DNA from: Todiramphus chloris collaris
Lineage: Eukaryota > Chordata > Aves > Coraciiformes > Alcedinidae
DNA length: 64,000 nucleotides
NCBI GenBank assembly: GCA_025345505.1
Contig: JANVCC010000261.1
Coordinates: 970,215-1,034,214 of the forward strand
Direction: 5' to 3'
The notes beneath the pieces are model-generated. The model was not told the DNA's origin and did no database searches. It was given only the letters and a program-made list of their open reading frames with translations. A program made the translations under genes and the position numbers. Shown here piece after piece: positions 1 to 13,100 of this stretch. Numbering within the stretch: the first letter of the stretch is position 1; every line of letters begins with the position of its first letter.

Positions 1-54
1 ACGAGAGTCCGGGCTGCTGTGCTGGCCCGTGCTTTGGGCAGCTGACCACCAGAA

Positions 55-455
55 GGCAGCAATCCCCGCACCGCCCGCGGGGCTGCCCGCAGACCTTGCC
101 GGCTTTGCATCCCTCCATCCCGAACGCGGTTTTGGTCCAGGGACCCACCCAGCTCGCAGGCTTCCCAGGCTCCCCCTTCCCTCTCTCAGCAAGGGCTGGG
201 ATGCTTTTCCCCGTACCCAGCGGAGCGGGGTGCGGAGCCAGCCCGACAGCCGCAGCCCGGCTCGCTGCGCTGGGGCAGCCCCTGCCTGCCCGGCCATCCA
301 TCCCCCTGCGGGACCGGCCGGGGGTGCCGTGCCCAGGGGGCCCGGTTCAGCAACGACACGGAGCTGCCAGGCACCGAACCTCAGCCCCTTCCCCTCCGCA
401 AGGCTGATCCCCCGCCCAAGGCACGCACGGCGTGTGCTGCGGCGCAAAGCCGTTA
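55..455. promoter_or_regulatory. CpG-island-like GC-rich block
   Basis: This block is visibly richer in G+C and in intact CG dinucleotides than the AT-rich DNA that starts near 460. CG occurs repeatedly throughout, for example in CCGCCCGCGGGG near 70, GCGGAGCGGGG near 220 and CACGGCGTGTGCTGCGGCGC near 425. In vertebrates such density usually marks unmethylated promoter or enhancer DNA, but I see no TATA box, exon or start codon in good context tied to it. A frame of about 190 codons runs through it from a GTG; it is proline- and arginine-rich, as expected of GC-rich non-coding DNA, so I do not call it a gene. The block may extend left of the window. Confidence 0.55.
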
Positions 456-3414
456 GTCAGATTGCCTTGGGTAATCTTCCCTTTTCGTCCTTTGGTGCTT
501 TCTTTTTGTACCTCAAACCTCTTTTCCATAAATCATCGGGAGGAGGGTGTGAGCAGAAACCCCCCGGCTCCCTGGCCAGTTCCCCCAGTTCATTGGTTCA
601 GTAGCCTGGTAGGGTTGTATCAGAGTATTTGGCTCCTTCCTCCCACTCGCTCTTACAGTGATTAATCACCGAGGGCTCAATCAGGGAGCTTTGTTCATCT
701 AGGATGCTGTCCTTTCCCAGGCAAGCTGGGAAGAGCAAATCAGGAGAGTTTTTTAACTGGTCTCCCCCCCATTGTGTGAAGTGGAAAATTCATGGCTGCG
801 AGATAGCAGGCTACTATTGCAAAGGAGTTTTGCTTTTTACTCTACCTACGTATCTGGACTTACTTCATGGCCTTCAAGCCCTCTGTTTGAGAGAGACAGC
901 TGGGTAACCGAGGAGAGCATTTTGCTTCACAGGTAACAAAAGTCAGAGGTCAAACAGAGTTATAATTTTTCCAGTGTCTGAGAATCTAGCCCTCATTCTC
1001 TGAGTACATTTATATACCACATCATTGCAGTTGAGGGGTTGGTAGGCCTGGAGACCAAATCATGACCAAATAGTGAAGGAGTTAGGAATCCACGTTTCTC
1101 AGCTAGTGATGGAAAAACTGAAGCCTTTCAATCTGCACAGAATAAAATATGATTAAAAAATTAATTCGTTAGACAGAAAAACCCCACAGTCATGAATCCA
1201 AAGGACTTTCTTGAATTGATGTTATTCTTTTTTATGCAAATAAGTAAAAATGGAAATCCCAAAATGTTGCTCTCTAACTGCAGAGGAGGAAATGCACATT
1301 TCCATGCAAGCAAACTTGTGATTCCTTTGGCGTAATATTTTCCTTAGCGATAAATGTAGTCATTCCAGCATGTCTAATACATTGCTACTTGTGTAGATAA
1401 TGCTGAAATTTCTAGATTGTATGATTTTTAAAGCATCTGTTTTGTAAGACCAGATGGTTTCCTTCCCTCCTAGCACATGCAGAGTGACTTTGCTAACCTA
1501 GCACATCCCACTGTTGGTGTCAGATCCTTCAGCCCACTGAGTGATCGCAGGCTGAACACTTGCAGCAATGATGTCAGGTTTTCAGTGCTGGGCATCCATG
1601 AATGACATCTTACAGAAATAATGTGCCCTCATTTTTATCACTGGAATTGCCCGAGTATCTAAAAATTATCTTGAGTAAATAAAAAGGGGGGGTTACCTGT
1701 GTTCACTTTCTTTTGTGGCTTCTGCGCTTATTCGGTGTTAATAGCTTAACAAATAGTTAATTAGTAGCAGTCTGTACTGAAACAGTACATTTTTTAAGAT
1801 AGTGTTGATGGAAAGACAATTTTTAATTCACGTATGCTAACAATCACATAAATATAAGGCAATAATATTTGCTTTCTCCTAACCTGGGCTCAGTGAAATG
1901 AGCTGTAAATCTCTATTTTGGCAGCAATCGTTTGTTGACATTTGTACATAACAACTTTTCTTAAAGTTATTGAATTAAAATTCAATTTTGAATAGAGGCT
2001 TTTAGAAATCTCATAACTTGTTTGCCAACAGCTCACAAACAGATAAGCCAGACCTCTAGATAAATTATTTGCAATGAATTCTTTGTTCAGATCTAGTTCT
2101 CCTCCTCCTCCTTCTCCTCTTTCTCCTCCTTCTCAAGCAGTATTTTTAAAGCGAGCATTACAAATTACTTGGATTTTCAGCTCCACAGATTTGGAAGAAA
2201 AAGTGTTCACAAAAATGAGTGCTTCCCCACCCCTTGATTTTGTACATTAACATTAACTCCATTATAACACGGACACGCCTGCTCTAATTTGTATTGAACA
2301 GGGCTCATCGGTCACAGCATCTACCATTTCTGTCCCTAAATTAGGAACCACTGTTTCTCCCGAAAAGGTCACCAGTGTGAAGTCTTCAGGCAGTGGAAAG
2401 TCTTGTGGGCAGACTTATTGTGCTGGCCACAAAGCAAATTGTAAAGAACTAAGACAACTTATCCCAAGGCTAGTTACCAGCAAGTAGCTTAAGGAACACA
2501 AAAATTATGGAACACTCAAAAATGAAAATGAAACATTTTTAATGTGATTAAAAAAAAAAAAAAGAATATATGTAAATTATGAAATACAAAGTTTTTTTTC
2601 TAGGGATCTATGAAAAACTACAAACTCTTGTTTAGAGAGTTGCCTTCCAGTGACACATTCCTTCACACCATCGTCAACCTCAGAGGGGCTGTAGCAGCAT
2701 TTTCCCTTTGTATTGTTTGAAAACCTTTGGTAATTGCAAAATCACCAGCTATCTTGAATTTTGCTGCATGTATATTTTATTTTAACGTTTCCTGATTACA
2801 GGAATCCTATATGTTTTGCTTCAGAATAAACTGTTTAGTTTCAGAATGTTTCTTCCTGGCACTAAGTTGTTCAGTATAGCTACTGGTTTTGAACTGCTCT
2901 TCACATTGTTGTGTTTCCTAATGACCAAACAAAAACCCCAATTTTACTCATGTAAGCAGTCCCACTGGCTTCACTAAGCTTTGGTAAAATGAACTGCTGA
3001 GCATTCCCACCATTGCCAGCTGTGATCCCACCTCCCCCTTCTTCTTTCGTCTTGCTTCGAGTGGGGGCAATCTTACAAGAGCGTGTGCTGTAGCTTGGAA
3101 AGGCAAATTATAATGCTGTTTATCAGCTTGCTCGGCACGGCAAGATCAGCAAGAATATTCATTTGTGGAAACAGAAGCTCTGCCTTTCCCATGGACCCGG
3201 ATGCTCCAACCTCCTTTGCATCCCCTCGCATCTGGACCGCGTGGCACACAGATGTGGGGTGCCTCTGGGACAGGGTCCCCAGTGGCTGCAGAGCTGGCAG
3301 AGGGAGCCCAGAGAAGCGCCAAGCTCTCCTTGCACAGTGCTGTGGCAGCACAACAGACCTGCAAGTGCCATGTGAGGTACAGATGCCACTAAGAACAAAA
3401 TGACTGAAGGCCTG
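456..3414. other. Unique non-coding DNA, no gene seen
   Basis: No convincing exon, RNA gene or recognisable repeat is visible. The region becomes AT-rich after about 950. It holds a pyrimidine-rich (CTC/TCC)n tract at 2099-2134 and a run of 14 A at 2550-2563. The stretch 1740-2000 is rich in TAATTA-like motifs, the kind of composition seen in conserved non-coding elements, but conservation cannot be judged from one sequence. Confidence 0.6.
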
Positions 3415-3441
3415 ACTTTTGGCTGAGGTGCAGCCAAAAGT
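3415..3441. repeat. Perfect short inverted repeat (hairpin)
   Basis: ACTTTTGGCTG at 3415-3425 is followed by the 5-base loop AGGTG and then the exact reverse complement CAGCCAAAAGT at 3431-3441. It can fold into an 11-bp stem. No T-run, flanking repeat or gene end suggests a function. Confidence 0.7.
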
Positions 3442-3519
3442 TGTTGGGAAATGTGTGTTTTGAAGACTCGATGATGCAGTTCCCTCCTAACAGGGAAGGG
3501 GACAAAACGATTCAAACTA

Positions 3520-3590
3520 TGTATAGAATTTCAGGCCAGAAGAAACCATATAGCAAGGCATTGCTGGGCTACGTAATATATACATCATTA
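3520..3590 (-). mobile_element. Ancient CR1 3'-end fragment (probable)
   Basis: The string TAGAATTTCAGGCCAGAAG followed by AAACCATATAGC resembles the reverse complement of the 3' end of an old CR1 lineage shared by birds, crocodilians and turtles (AGAATTTNAGGCCAGAAGGGACCATTAGATC, from memory). Only about 40 bases align convincingly; the rest has drifted. The match is short, so this is a moderate call. Confidence 0.45.
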
Positions 3591-3599
3591 GCTGCAATC

Positions 3600-6340
3600 A
3601 GCACCTCTGATAATGGCCTTTTCTATTACTGAAATAGAATCACTCAGCGGGTATCAAATGCAAACTTTAGGTTTATGGTGCATCACATCTTGTTTGTAAG
3701 ATAATAGCTTACAATAATAGGGAGAGAAAAATCGAACTTTCCCATACCAGCATCTCAGAGCAGCACCTGAGATCAAGCATGTTCTGCTTTAAGCGAGTAG
3801 AAACAGTGCAGCATCCAGAATAACCGGGGTGTGCTTTGCAGAGCTGGATGAGACTTTCCTCACGCAGCCGTGCAGCGAGTCTGAGCGCTCAGCTCTAAGC
3901 AGGAAAGTTCTCTGTTGCAAGAGGAGCCTTTGAAAGGACAGCCACGTAGTTCATGCCCAGGAGCTCTCTGCAGGGAGCACATCCCACTAATGGGGGTGTT
4001 TTACCCCACAGACAGACTTACTTAAGTTGCTTCTGCTCTCCAAGGGTGATGAAAAGCATGCTCAGGCATTAACTTCAGTTGGACCTTTTGGTGAACTGGT
4101 GAATTCTCCGCTTTCGTGCGTTGCTCAGTGCAGTTATCTGCCTACTGTTTATGCTTCATCTTGTCTCTTAACTGACGCTCTGCTCTAATGCCAGACTCAT
4201 CAGTCTTGGATTGGAAATACAAGGTGGCAGTGTCCTTACTGGTGCTGGCAAAACTCCGACACACTGAGGAAATGGTGAATGGTTTACTTTTCATTAGCAT
4301 CAGTGGTAAAAGGCAATCATTATTTGGGGCTGGTGATAGTGATGTCTGAGGTCAGCCCTTTTGTGCCCAAATCTGGGTCTTCTACTTTGAAACGTCTGAT
4401 AAGATGCAATCGTCAATCCACCAGTTGTTAGACACCCCAGATTTCCCCATTATACAGTGATAATTGGTACTTTTCAGGGCAGGCAGCTCTCAAACACCTA
4501 GAAATACAGCTGCTGGTAGATTCCTTTGGCACCCAGGAGATGCACGTGCCTGCAACAGCCCCAGGCAGCACTGCAAACAGCACTGCTCCAATGTGAAAGA
4601 CAGTCCTGCTTGGGGAGGTGTGACTTCTGATGTAGCTGCCCTGCCAGAGATGGTAAATTACTCACTGAAACTGCTGCCATCCAGATTTCTCTCCGAGCCG
4701 TTATCTGGCCTGCTGGCTGCAATGCTGGGTGCATGGAGCACTGCTCGGTGGTCACCCTTCCTCTCCCAAGCTCAGCATTTTTCCCCTGCCAAATTATTTT
4801 ACTCCCATCTAAAGCTGCTTTAACATTTTAACCAGTGAAAGGTTTTCACTCCTTTACGCAAAGCAGGCAAATGTCATATGCCAACTGCACTCAAGAGGTG
4901 ATGTCTCCTCCCATTGAACGTCCCTGACACGGCAGGTAGTCCAGACAGCAGAACAAACCTACAGCCCCAGGAGGCAGGAAAATCCCCTAGAATTGGCTCT
5001 TGGATCATTTCCTTCCAAATGGAAAGCTCCTCTTGCTGCTTTGTGGCATAGCTCTTAAGTCTCAAACCTCCTTGCACACCAGGCAAGCTGGCACAAAGCG
5101 AGGTCTGATGGGAGGGTGGCACATTGCTGCTTCCCCGCGTGGCGTGCCAGAACTGGCAGGTGGGAATTTAGACTTGAACTCCATTTTCACTCGTTTTCCA
5201 TGACTTCTAGTGTTTTTAATTTGTTTAAATTTGTTTAAATTGTTTAAGTTTGTTTGATTTGAACTCATTGTTCCCTGGGCTTTCATTTAGAGAAACACGA
5301 GAGTCACTACTTAGGAGGGACAGGATATGTGTAACAAACTGCACTAGAGGACAGTGCATCACAGGCACTTTTTCTCCCTCCTGTATCAGCTTCTCTCTGT
5401 GTTCTCAAAGACGGCAACTCTAATGCTTGTTATACCATTATTTCCTGGGTGGTTCCAAATGTTGCCTCCCAGGCGTTGAAATAAAATAAAATGAATGGAA
5501 AACGCTTCTTTAAAAAAACAAACAACACTTTCAGGCAAACAAATACTAAAATCGACCACATTTGATTACACAGATAATGGAAAAGGAAATGAACCAAGAG
5601 CATATGCTTAATTTAAAGCAAATAGTAGCCCTGCAGAAGTGCTGTAAGATGTAAAACAACAGAGTATCTCCCACTGTAGGAGCGAAGCCCACGTCTAAGT
5701 GGATTCTTTGCAAGGGGTAGGAAATGCCTCTGGAGTTTGGATGTTTGGGGGTTTTTTTTCACAGCAGACCCCGGGCAATAGTCCTCTATCATTAAGTTTT
5801 TCTAAATTCTCTGCAACAATTTTATTGCGAGTACAATACAACCTTGAGAGCAGTCCTGGAAGATATCCGAATGTCCAGTTCTCAAAACAAGATTTCAACA
5901 TGCGTCACGTCCCTCCTTGGATTATTTTGGCCAAGGGTGAGAGGATCAAGCAGAATTCCAGGTTACAGTTCATTAGTACATGACAGCTCGATTATCTTTG
6001 TCTGCAAGTGGGGCAGTTCTGATCATATGCATTAGGACCATTTAGACATTTCCTAGGGTACTTATCTTGATGCAATTTTTTTGTGCCTCTGAGCAAGAAT
6101 AGAAGAGATTAGACCTGAGCAGTAAGTGTAATCAGCTAGCTAAGTAGCTGACAGTTTATAAATGATAAATTCAGCCTCAAATGTAAAAATTCAGATGTCT
6201 GAGAAATTTCCAGTCAGGATCTTCAAGAATGCACCTTCAGATAGAGCTGGGCTATTTCGTATGGTTTGGCTTATTTTTGTGCTAGGCTGGGGAATCATAA
6301 AAAAAAAAGTGCTTTAAAATCATCCTGAGTTAGTGAAACA
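3600..6340. other. Unique non-coding DNA, no gene seen
   Basis: Short frames exist on both strands, but none has exon-like borders or a recognisable domain. The one repeat is a TTTGTTTAAA-type low-complexity tract at 5213-5263. An A-rich stretch with several AAATAAAA-like motifs lies near 5480-5560. Confidence 0.55.
5213..5263. repeat. Low-complexity (TTTGTTTAAA)n tract
   Basis: TTGTTTAAA recurs with small changes four times over about 50 bases. It is simple sequence with no sign of a parent element. Confidence 0.7.
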
Positions 6341-6344
6341 AATT

Positions 6345-6475
6345 ATTAAGAGCATGGGTGATTAGTCACTGGAATGCTTTACTCTGGGAAATGGTGAATG
6401 CTCCAAAGCTTGATGTCATCAGATCAAGGCTGGACATCTTTCAGGAAGGTTGTGTCAGGCAAGAGTAGTTACTGA
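6345..6475 (+). mobile_element. Ancient CR1 fragment
   Basis: The segment matches the end of the CR1 ORF2 in an old, decayed copy. TCACTGGAATGCTTTACTCTGGGAAATGGTGAATG corresponds to the conserved tail that reads roughly HWN.LP.EVV.SP in younger copies, and GTCATCAGATCAAGGCTGGACATCTTTC corresponds to VIKSRLDIF-like text. No intact 3' end is found downstream, so the copy is truncated or eroded. It appears much older than the CR1 copies after 16.8 kb. Confidence 0.6.
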
Positions 6476-7156
6476 GCTCAGTTTGTGATTATTTGTTCAT
6501 CCAAGGTGGGAAAGGCTGACAAGGAACCTGAAAATGTGATGAAAATCTGTGAAATCAGGTTAGTGGGTTCCTTATTTCATCTCTCAGTGTAACAGAATGG
6601 TTCTGGGCTCAGAAATAAATTGAGTGTTGTCTGAAGAGTGGCTGACTCAGTGCGGCTATCAACTCCCTCTCTCAGCGCTGCCTCGGCTCCGTAGTGCTGA
6701 CAGCACTAAAAAACTTGTTTATTGATTGTCAATGAAGTATGACTTGAATATGCCGTCTTCAAACAGAAGAGGAAAAAGATGATTTTACATCATCATCAGT
6801 CCGGCTGTCACCGTGTGTAGCTGCACTGAGCTGATCCAATTATCTCTTCTGTTGTTGTTAAAGGTTTGGGGTTTTTTAAGGAAAACTGCTCCCATCTTTG
6901 AAGAATTAAATATCATCCCAGAAAAGAAAATCTTGACTCAGATGAGGAAAAGGACTCCTGGAAACATCACATAAAGTAAATTCTGCCTTTTGTTTAACTT
7001 CTTCCTCCATGCTCCCAGGAAATGTGTAAAAGATGCGAAGGAAAAATCTGCACAAAATGCAGAAACTGAAAAAAAGTGGAAACAGAAGTGATGCATGTCA
7101 TTGGAAAATACCCTGAAATGTGGGAATAAACTAATATTTTACTTCCCAGTCTCCCG

Positions 7157-7190
7157 AGGCACTCTTCTGCAAGAGGCACTATTCTGCAAG
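7157..7190. repeat. 17-bp tandem duplication, two copies
   Basis: AGGCACTCTTCTGCAAG at 7157-7173 is followed directly by AGGCACTATTCTGCAAG at 7174-7190, with one mismatch. This looks like local slippage or repair. Confidence 0.85.
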
Positions 7191-10100
7191 AACAATACAA
7201 ATACATTGCAGCCTGTTCTAGCGATGACTTTGAAGGATTGACCCCCATGCAGAAAGCCAAAGCAAAGTCTGTGGCTCAGATAAGACACCAGTCCTATTTT
7301 AAAGGCAGCCTTTTGCAAAAGATGAATTCCACTGTTTAAGTAGATGCAGGCAGTCCTATCCGAGACAGACGTTATAGTGCTGTCTTAGCAGCAATGCTCC
7401 AGCTGAAGATGTTCTTTGCTATTTTTAGGTAGTTATCATGGGTTTGATTCGGCGCCCATTGTGCTGGGTATACTGGAAACCATACCAACGGTGCTTGCAG
7501 GTTTTTAATGGCCCTTATGTTTATAAAGTGGGGGAAGCTTTAAGTATGTGGGCAGTATGGAAGAATGACATTTGTCTTTCGTGTCGTTTTCTGCCAGAGC
7601 AGGGCTGTCAGTATTCAACACCAGAATAAAAAGCCACAGAGTTAGACAATAGGTGACACATGGATTTTGTTTTAGCTGCTATAACTGCAAAATTGTACTT
7701 CGGAAGTTTGGGAATTCTACCAATCTTAGTGGTTCATGCTCACAAGTATGCTCGGCACATGGTAAGTGATGGGATTTAGGGCCACACCTCTGTTACAAGG
7801 TCTCCAAGCACAGCAGCAATTAAAGGCAGACTCATCGCTTCATTTCCCATGGGCAGCCAGGTTACGTGAGCAAGACAGAGCCCAGAGTCTCTGAACCCCA
7901 CTGAAAGAAGTGACCAAAAGCACAGGAGCTCATGGGCTGCCTGACTTCAGATGGAGGAACTCACCACATGCACCAGAAGCATTCAGTGCTCTGCCCACTA
8001 TCAGAGCAAGTCCTATTTCCAGGGGTGCATGGCACCTACATCCTCTCCAGGGGAAACTTCATCTGTGTGTTGATTCTTGCAAGGTCTCAATCTAGTCCTT
8101 TTCACCGCTTTGCAGCACATTGTGAGACCCTACAAGACTGCCCCATGCTTCTCAAATTGTGTGTTTTCTCCATGGTCTGAAAATTCTGCCATCGCCTCCA
8201 CTCAAAAGAGCATTACCAGTTCAGTGGGTGCCTGGAGAGAGGGGCAGGGTCAGCCTTGTCTTCCATTTGTCTTCCTTAGGTGATCCTACATGCTCCAAGG
8301 GGCATTTGTGGATGAAAGGGACAGGTTAATTCATGCTGGTTTGGAGACTTTGTATATCTGAATGGAGTCAGAAAACTAAAAATCTGGGGTCCAACCATCA
8401 TTCCATAGATGGAAAATACTTTTGAGATCTCAAGTGGAAGCTAATGCGAAGCTCTCAGAACCAAGCTAACATAAAGCCCATGTGTATATGCTGCTATGGC
8501 AGCATTCTTTGCACTGCATTTATGACTGCATCTATATTTTAAAGCAAGATAGGGAATAATTAACCACCTCAGGTTCTCATCCTCATCCTCGGAAATGTGT
8601 GTGCAGATCCCAACACACTCAGTGGCCATTGCAGAAGAGATACACAAGGAAGCCACTCTTCAGAGGATTGTACAGAGCAGGTCCAGAGTGCTGCTTACCG
8701 TCAGCCCTCTTCTAAATTCATTTTTGTCTTTCCATTTTTTGTAGTATTTCTCCTCCCACACCTTTGCCCTCTTTGTTTTCTGAAATCTCATGGCTATTTA
8801 AACATTGGCTTTGGTACTGAAACCGGGCTCCGGTCTTCTGTGAAGAACAAGCAAAACCTTCTGAAGGGAAAAACAAAGTGTAACACCAGATAAATTAAAA
8901 GTGCTCTCCGCTGTCATTCACAAAAGCCATGTGCAGACACAGAACTTTCACAGCTATTAAAAAAAATGTGCTATTCAGTGCAAACTTGCCATCTGGCTCC
9001 TAGTGCTGGATTCCACTACAATGCTTCTTGAGATTACACTCATCTGCCTGCCTCCCCCTCGCCTCCCAAGGCACTTAGGAAGACTCTTCTGGGAATAGAA
9101 AGTGAATTATTTTATCCCAATCACCATGCAGCTAGCTATACATGGTAATTAAACAAAGAGACATTCTCCTTCTGCCATTAGAGGCAAAGGTTTTCTCGCT
9201 AGCCATAACTAATGAGAGCTCTTCGGGAAGATGAAAAGATATTCACTGAATAAATTGGTATACTGTTATCACATTGATGGCTGGGCAAAGATAATCAAGT
9301 ATTAAAATAGAAAATAAGGGGAAAATATTCGAAGCTGAGGCTTCTTATGCCATCTTTAATGGATGCAGTTGTTCACAATGATCACAAGTGTCTCTGAGCA
9401 CAGGAGAGAGGGGAAACATTTATCTCGATTTAAACAGCCGTGAAGCCAGTGAAATCCACCAGGAATGAGTGGTTTGCTGGGAGACCTCACCTCCTACGGA
9501 TGAGGGAGCAGCTTTATTAATTCCAGTGGCCTCAATAAATAGTGTCTTCCATATAAATGTTTGCAGGATGAGGTCCTAGTAGCTGGCAAGGTGGGGAGGT
9601 TTTCTGAGCAGTTCCCATTGTGTGCCTGGGAAATATTAACATCCAGGCACAGGAAAGTGCCTCTTGCTGGTACCAAGCACCGCTGACTTCAGCTGTGGGA
9701 GACCTGCAGAATGCAAACCTCCCAAGGGCACCCACTCAGTTGGCAGCTGTCCTCTCCTGTCTGCAGCCCCAGATGACTCACAGTCTCCCCACACCCTCTC
9801 AGCTCCTGGCCCCGCTACCCCTTCCAGCCTCCAGCCAGTTTGCTGAGCTAGAAGTTCCCAACAACACATCACAGTTCATGCAACTCTGACCCCAAATCTG
9901 AAATTCCCAGATGGCTCAAGTTTGGGGTTTTTTTCCGACATGAAAGTTTACCTCCCCGCTGATCCAAATGCACCCGGTCTTTTTTTAGCATGCATTTGAA
10001 AAGCATTGATAATTTTCATTCACCTGCAGCTCCCATCTCAATGTCAGGATCACCAGCTCTAAGTAATAAATACACCATGAGACATACACTCCTGGCTCTG

Positions 10101-13100
10101 GCCCACTCTGTAGTCATGACACTTACTTGAAAAACATAATGAGTTTTATCATTTAGTCTTTTGGTTTTGGAGCCTTAGAATGAACTGAAGTTATGCTTCC
10201 AGGATCTAAAAAAAAAAACAAACTCCAAACAAACAAGGAAACCAAATCAAAGAAATCAGAGATTCTGAAAATTTCTCGGGACTCCTGGAGCTTAGCATTC
10301 AGTTAACCAGTCAGTTAACAGGAAATCTGAAATTCCTCCTTAGTTCAGCTTAAAAGTACATCATGATTCAAGATCCCATCTTGAACCTGAAATGTGATGA
10401 TTCCCCCTTGCTTTGCTGGGGGCTTTCCAAAGTTTTCTGGATCTAAAATTTCTTATGCATAACTCGTAATGAAGTTATTTCCCAGTGGGTCCCAAACTCT
10501 TGCTTGGATTCCCAGCTGGCTCTGCTTCGTGATCCCAAGACTGAATTTATCTTATCTCACATATGTAGGTCTCTACTGGCTCCGGCTCATTGGTTTATTT
10601 TCCTCAAGAGCTGACACTCCCCCCACGGTTTTGTACTCTGCTTCTCAGTCTGCCAAGTGATACATATATAGCATGCTGTCCGTAACTCCATACATGTGTT
10701 TTGATAGACCAGTTCATTCAATATTTTTCGTCCTGATGATGTCACAGACCTGGTAGCTGTCAGGCAGTCTTCCATTTGCCAAGACTTTAATGTCTAATGA
10801 TTAAAAATGCATTAGGAGAACTAAATATCCTTGTATCATTTTGAAACTCCTCCCTATCTGGAGGATACAGTGTTATGGATTCACAGCAGCCGTAACTTTG
10901 ATCCCTGACAAAATAAACTGCCAGAACATGTCCAGTGCCTTAGCTTGGTGTAGTTCTAATGTCATTCTCAACATCAGATTCAACCATCTTTAGCATTCTG
11001 AGTCTTAAAGATTATGTTAAGAAACCACCAACTTCCAAATTCTGCAAAAGACAGAGCCCAAGTCAGGGCTGGACTTCCCCCTTTCTCAAACAGCCTAACT
11101 CCACCAGGCTTCCCAGCCTGGTCCTCCAGCCCATGGCCCGACCTCAACTGCCACTAAGCCCGGCAAAATGCAGTGACGTGGAGTGGACCCAGGCTACAGA
11201 CAGGAACAAGAATGAAATGCAAGCAGGTATCACAAGCTCTGGCTCCTGCTGAAGTCTACCCTCACCACTTCCACATCTGACACTTCTCAGTGTCAGCGTC
11301 ACTCTTTCGGTCATACTTCTGCCTACATGACTATGTTGGGGTAGAGCAGAAACGAAGAGCAGATAGACCAAACTTGGCTCTAGTCTGGTGCCCTGTGCTT
11401 CACTCCCACACTACTGCTGCCTATTAATAATATGCCTTTTCCGAGACACAGAAAATGAATTACTCATAGATAAGACACTGAAAATAAAATCTTGTCAACA
11501 CTGTATATTTAGAAAGTGACTGTGGGACAAGCCCCGGTCAGTCCAGCATAGAGTTAACACCTGAAAGGATTTGCTTGCTGCAGGGTACAGTGCCCAGAAG
11601 TACTCACCACTTTTCCCTCCTGCCATACACTGGCTATCTGGATCCATGGCTGCAACTCCATACAGAATTCCACATGGAGGACAAGGCCAACAGGTGGGCT
11701 ACCAACATTTTTGATGTTTCCCTTGTGCCCATGAGCAGTGAGTTCCCTGCAGTAAGATGGGAGATTCAGTGTACTGAAGCCTTCCTGGTCTTCCACTCAC
11801 CTTTTTTCCTTCCTCCAATGCCTTCATGCTCCTCCTCTCCTCCTCCAAGAGGGCAGAAAGGATTTCTGCATCTTCAGCACCTGACGGCCACTGATTTTCC
11901 CCAAGTAAGGGCTGCCTTTCAAACGCATTGTCTACAGGACTGGGTTAGGAATGTCTCATGAAGCAATTTTACTAGAGTTTTCAAGACTGCAATTTCTGGC
12001 TTAAAAACAAATAGATGTGAGAAAAAAAAGTATGTGTATGCCCCAGAATATGGGACTTACTCTTCAGAGATCAGCAATGACCTGTTGCTACCTCCCACCA
12101 GACTCACTGCACCATCTCCAGTCTATGAAAGATCCTTTTTTAAACATTCAGAAGCTCAGTGGCATGATGCTTCTAGTTCCACAGAATCTTCTGGACATCA
12201 GATTACGGACCCTCAGTGTGGGTCCAGCTGCTAACAACTTGTGTAAGCAATTTTCCACTAGGTAGTCATCACTTCCAAGCAGGCCTTGCTTTACAGAAGC
12301 TAAATCAGTTTAAGGTGCTCTTTCACATCTTTCCTCACCTTTCAGTATTGGTGGGTGCTGAAGCCATGAGTAATTTTCAGACAGTGTGTATATGGTATCT
12401 CCCCCATTTGCCCCTAAAGACCTCACAGTGAATGGGTGAGTCCTGGCATTGAATCCACCTCACCAGCTTTTCCAATGTTTTGTTTCTGGATATTAAAATC
12501 TGCTTTTTGAAGGAGCTGGTGGCCTGGCCAGGTGTTTCCACGAGGGGAAGAAACGCTCTCCGTGGAGTTCTTGAGCAAGATGGCTTTTCAGAGGACTCTA
12601 GAATTTGTATCAGAATCTTTGCCAGGCATTACAGATCTATTTAATCTCATCTCAAGGTAGAAAATAATCCAAATTCACTTATCTCCATTAACGTTTGAAT
12701 CACACCAAGCTGCATCCAGGATTAAACTGAGCTTCTGAAAAGTCTCAGCTCTGCACAAAGTCTGTGTATCAAGACAAAGTGCATGCGAGCAGCTGTCGTG
12801 CTCATACTGGTAGATTCTGAGATGACTATGCACTAAGATTGTGGTGGAGATGTGAAAACAATTGACTCTCTAGATCGTAGCTGGGGACATATTTCAAGTA
12901 TATAGTAAAGTAGTAATGCTATTGAATAAGGTATTTGTAGGACTTCAATGAAAAAGTCTTTCTACGTATTTTGCCTCTCCTGGGCCAGAAGGATAAACTC
13001 AAACTAAGGCAAAGGAGGTCAGTTGGGTCATAGAGAACACTGCTGATGAGGGAAGCCTTAAAGAGCTCTCTTAGCCCAGAAGGAGATGGTTTGAAAGGAA

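Noticed and set aside
29-604. 191-codon plus-strand frame in the left-edge GC-rich block
   Set aside because: It starts at GTG, is biased to Pro/Arg/Ala as GC-rich non-coding DNA is, has no recognised domain, and overlaps other open frames.
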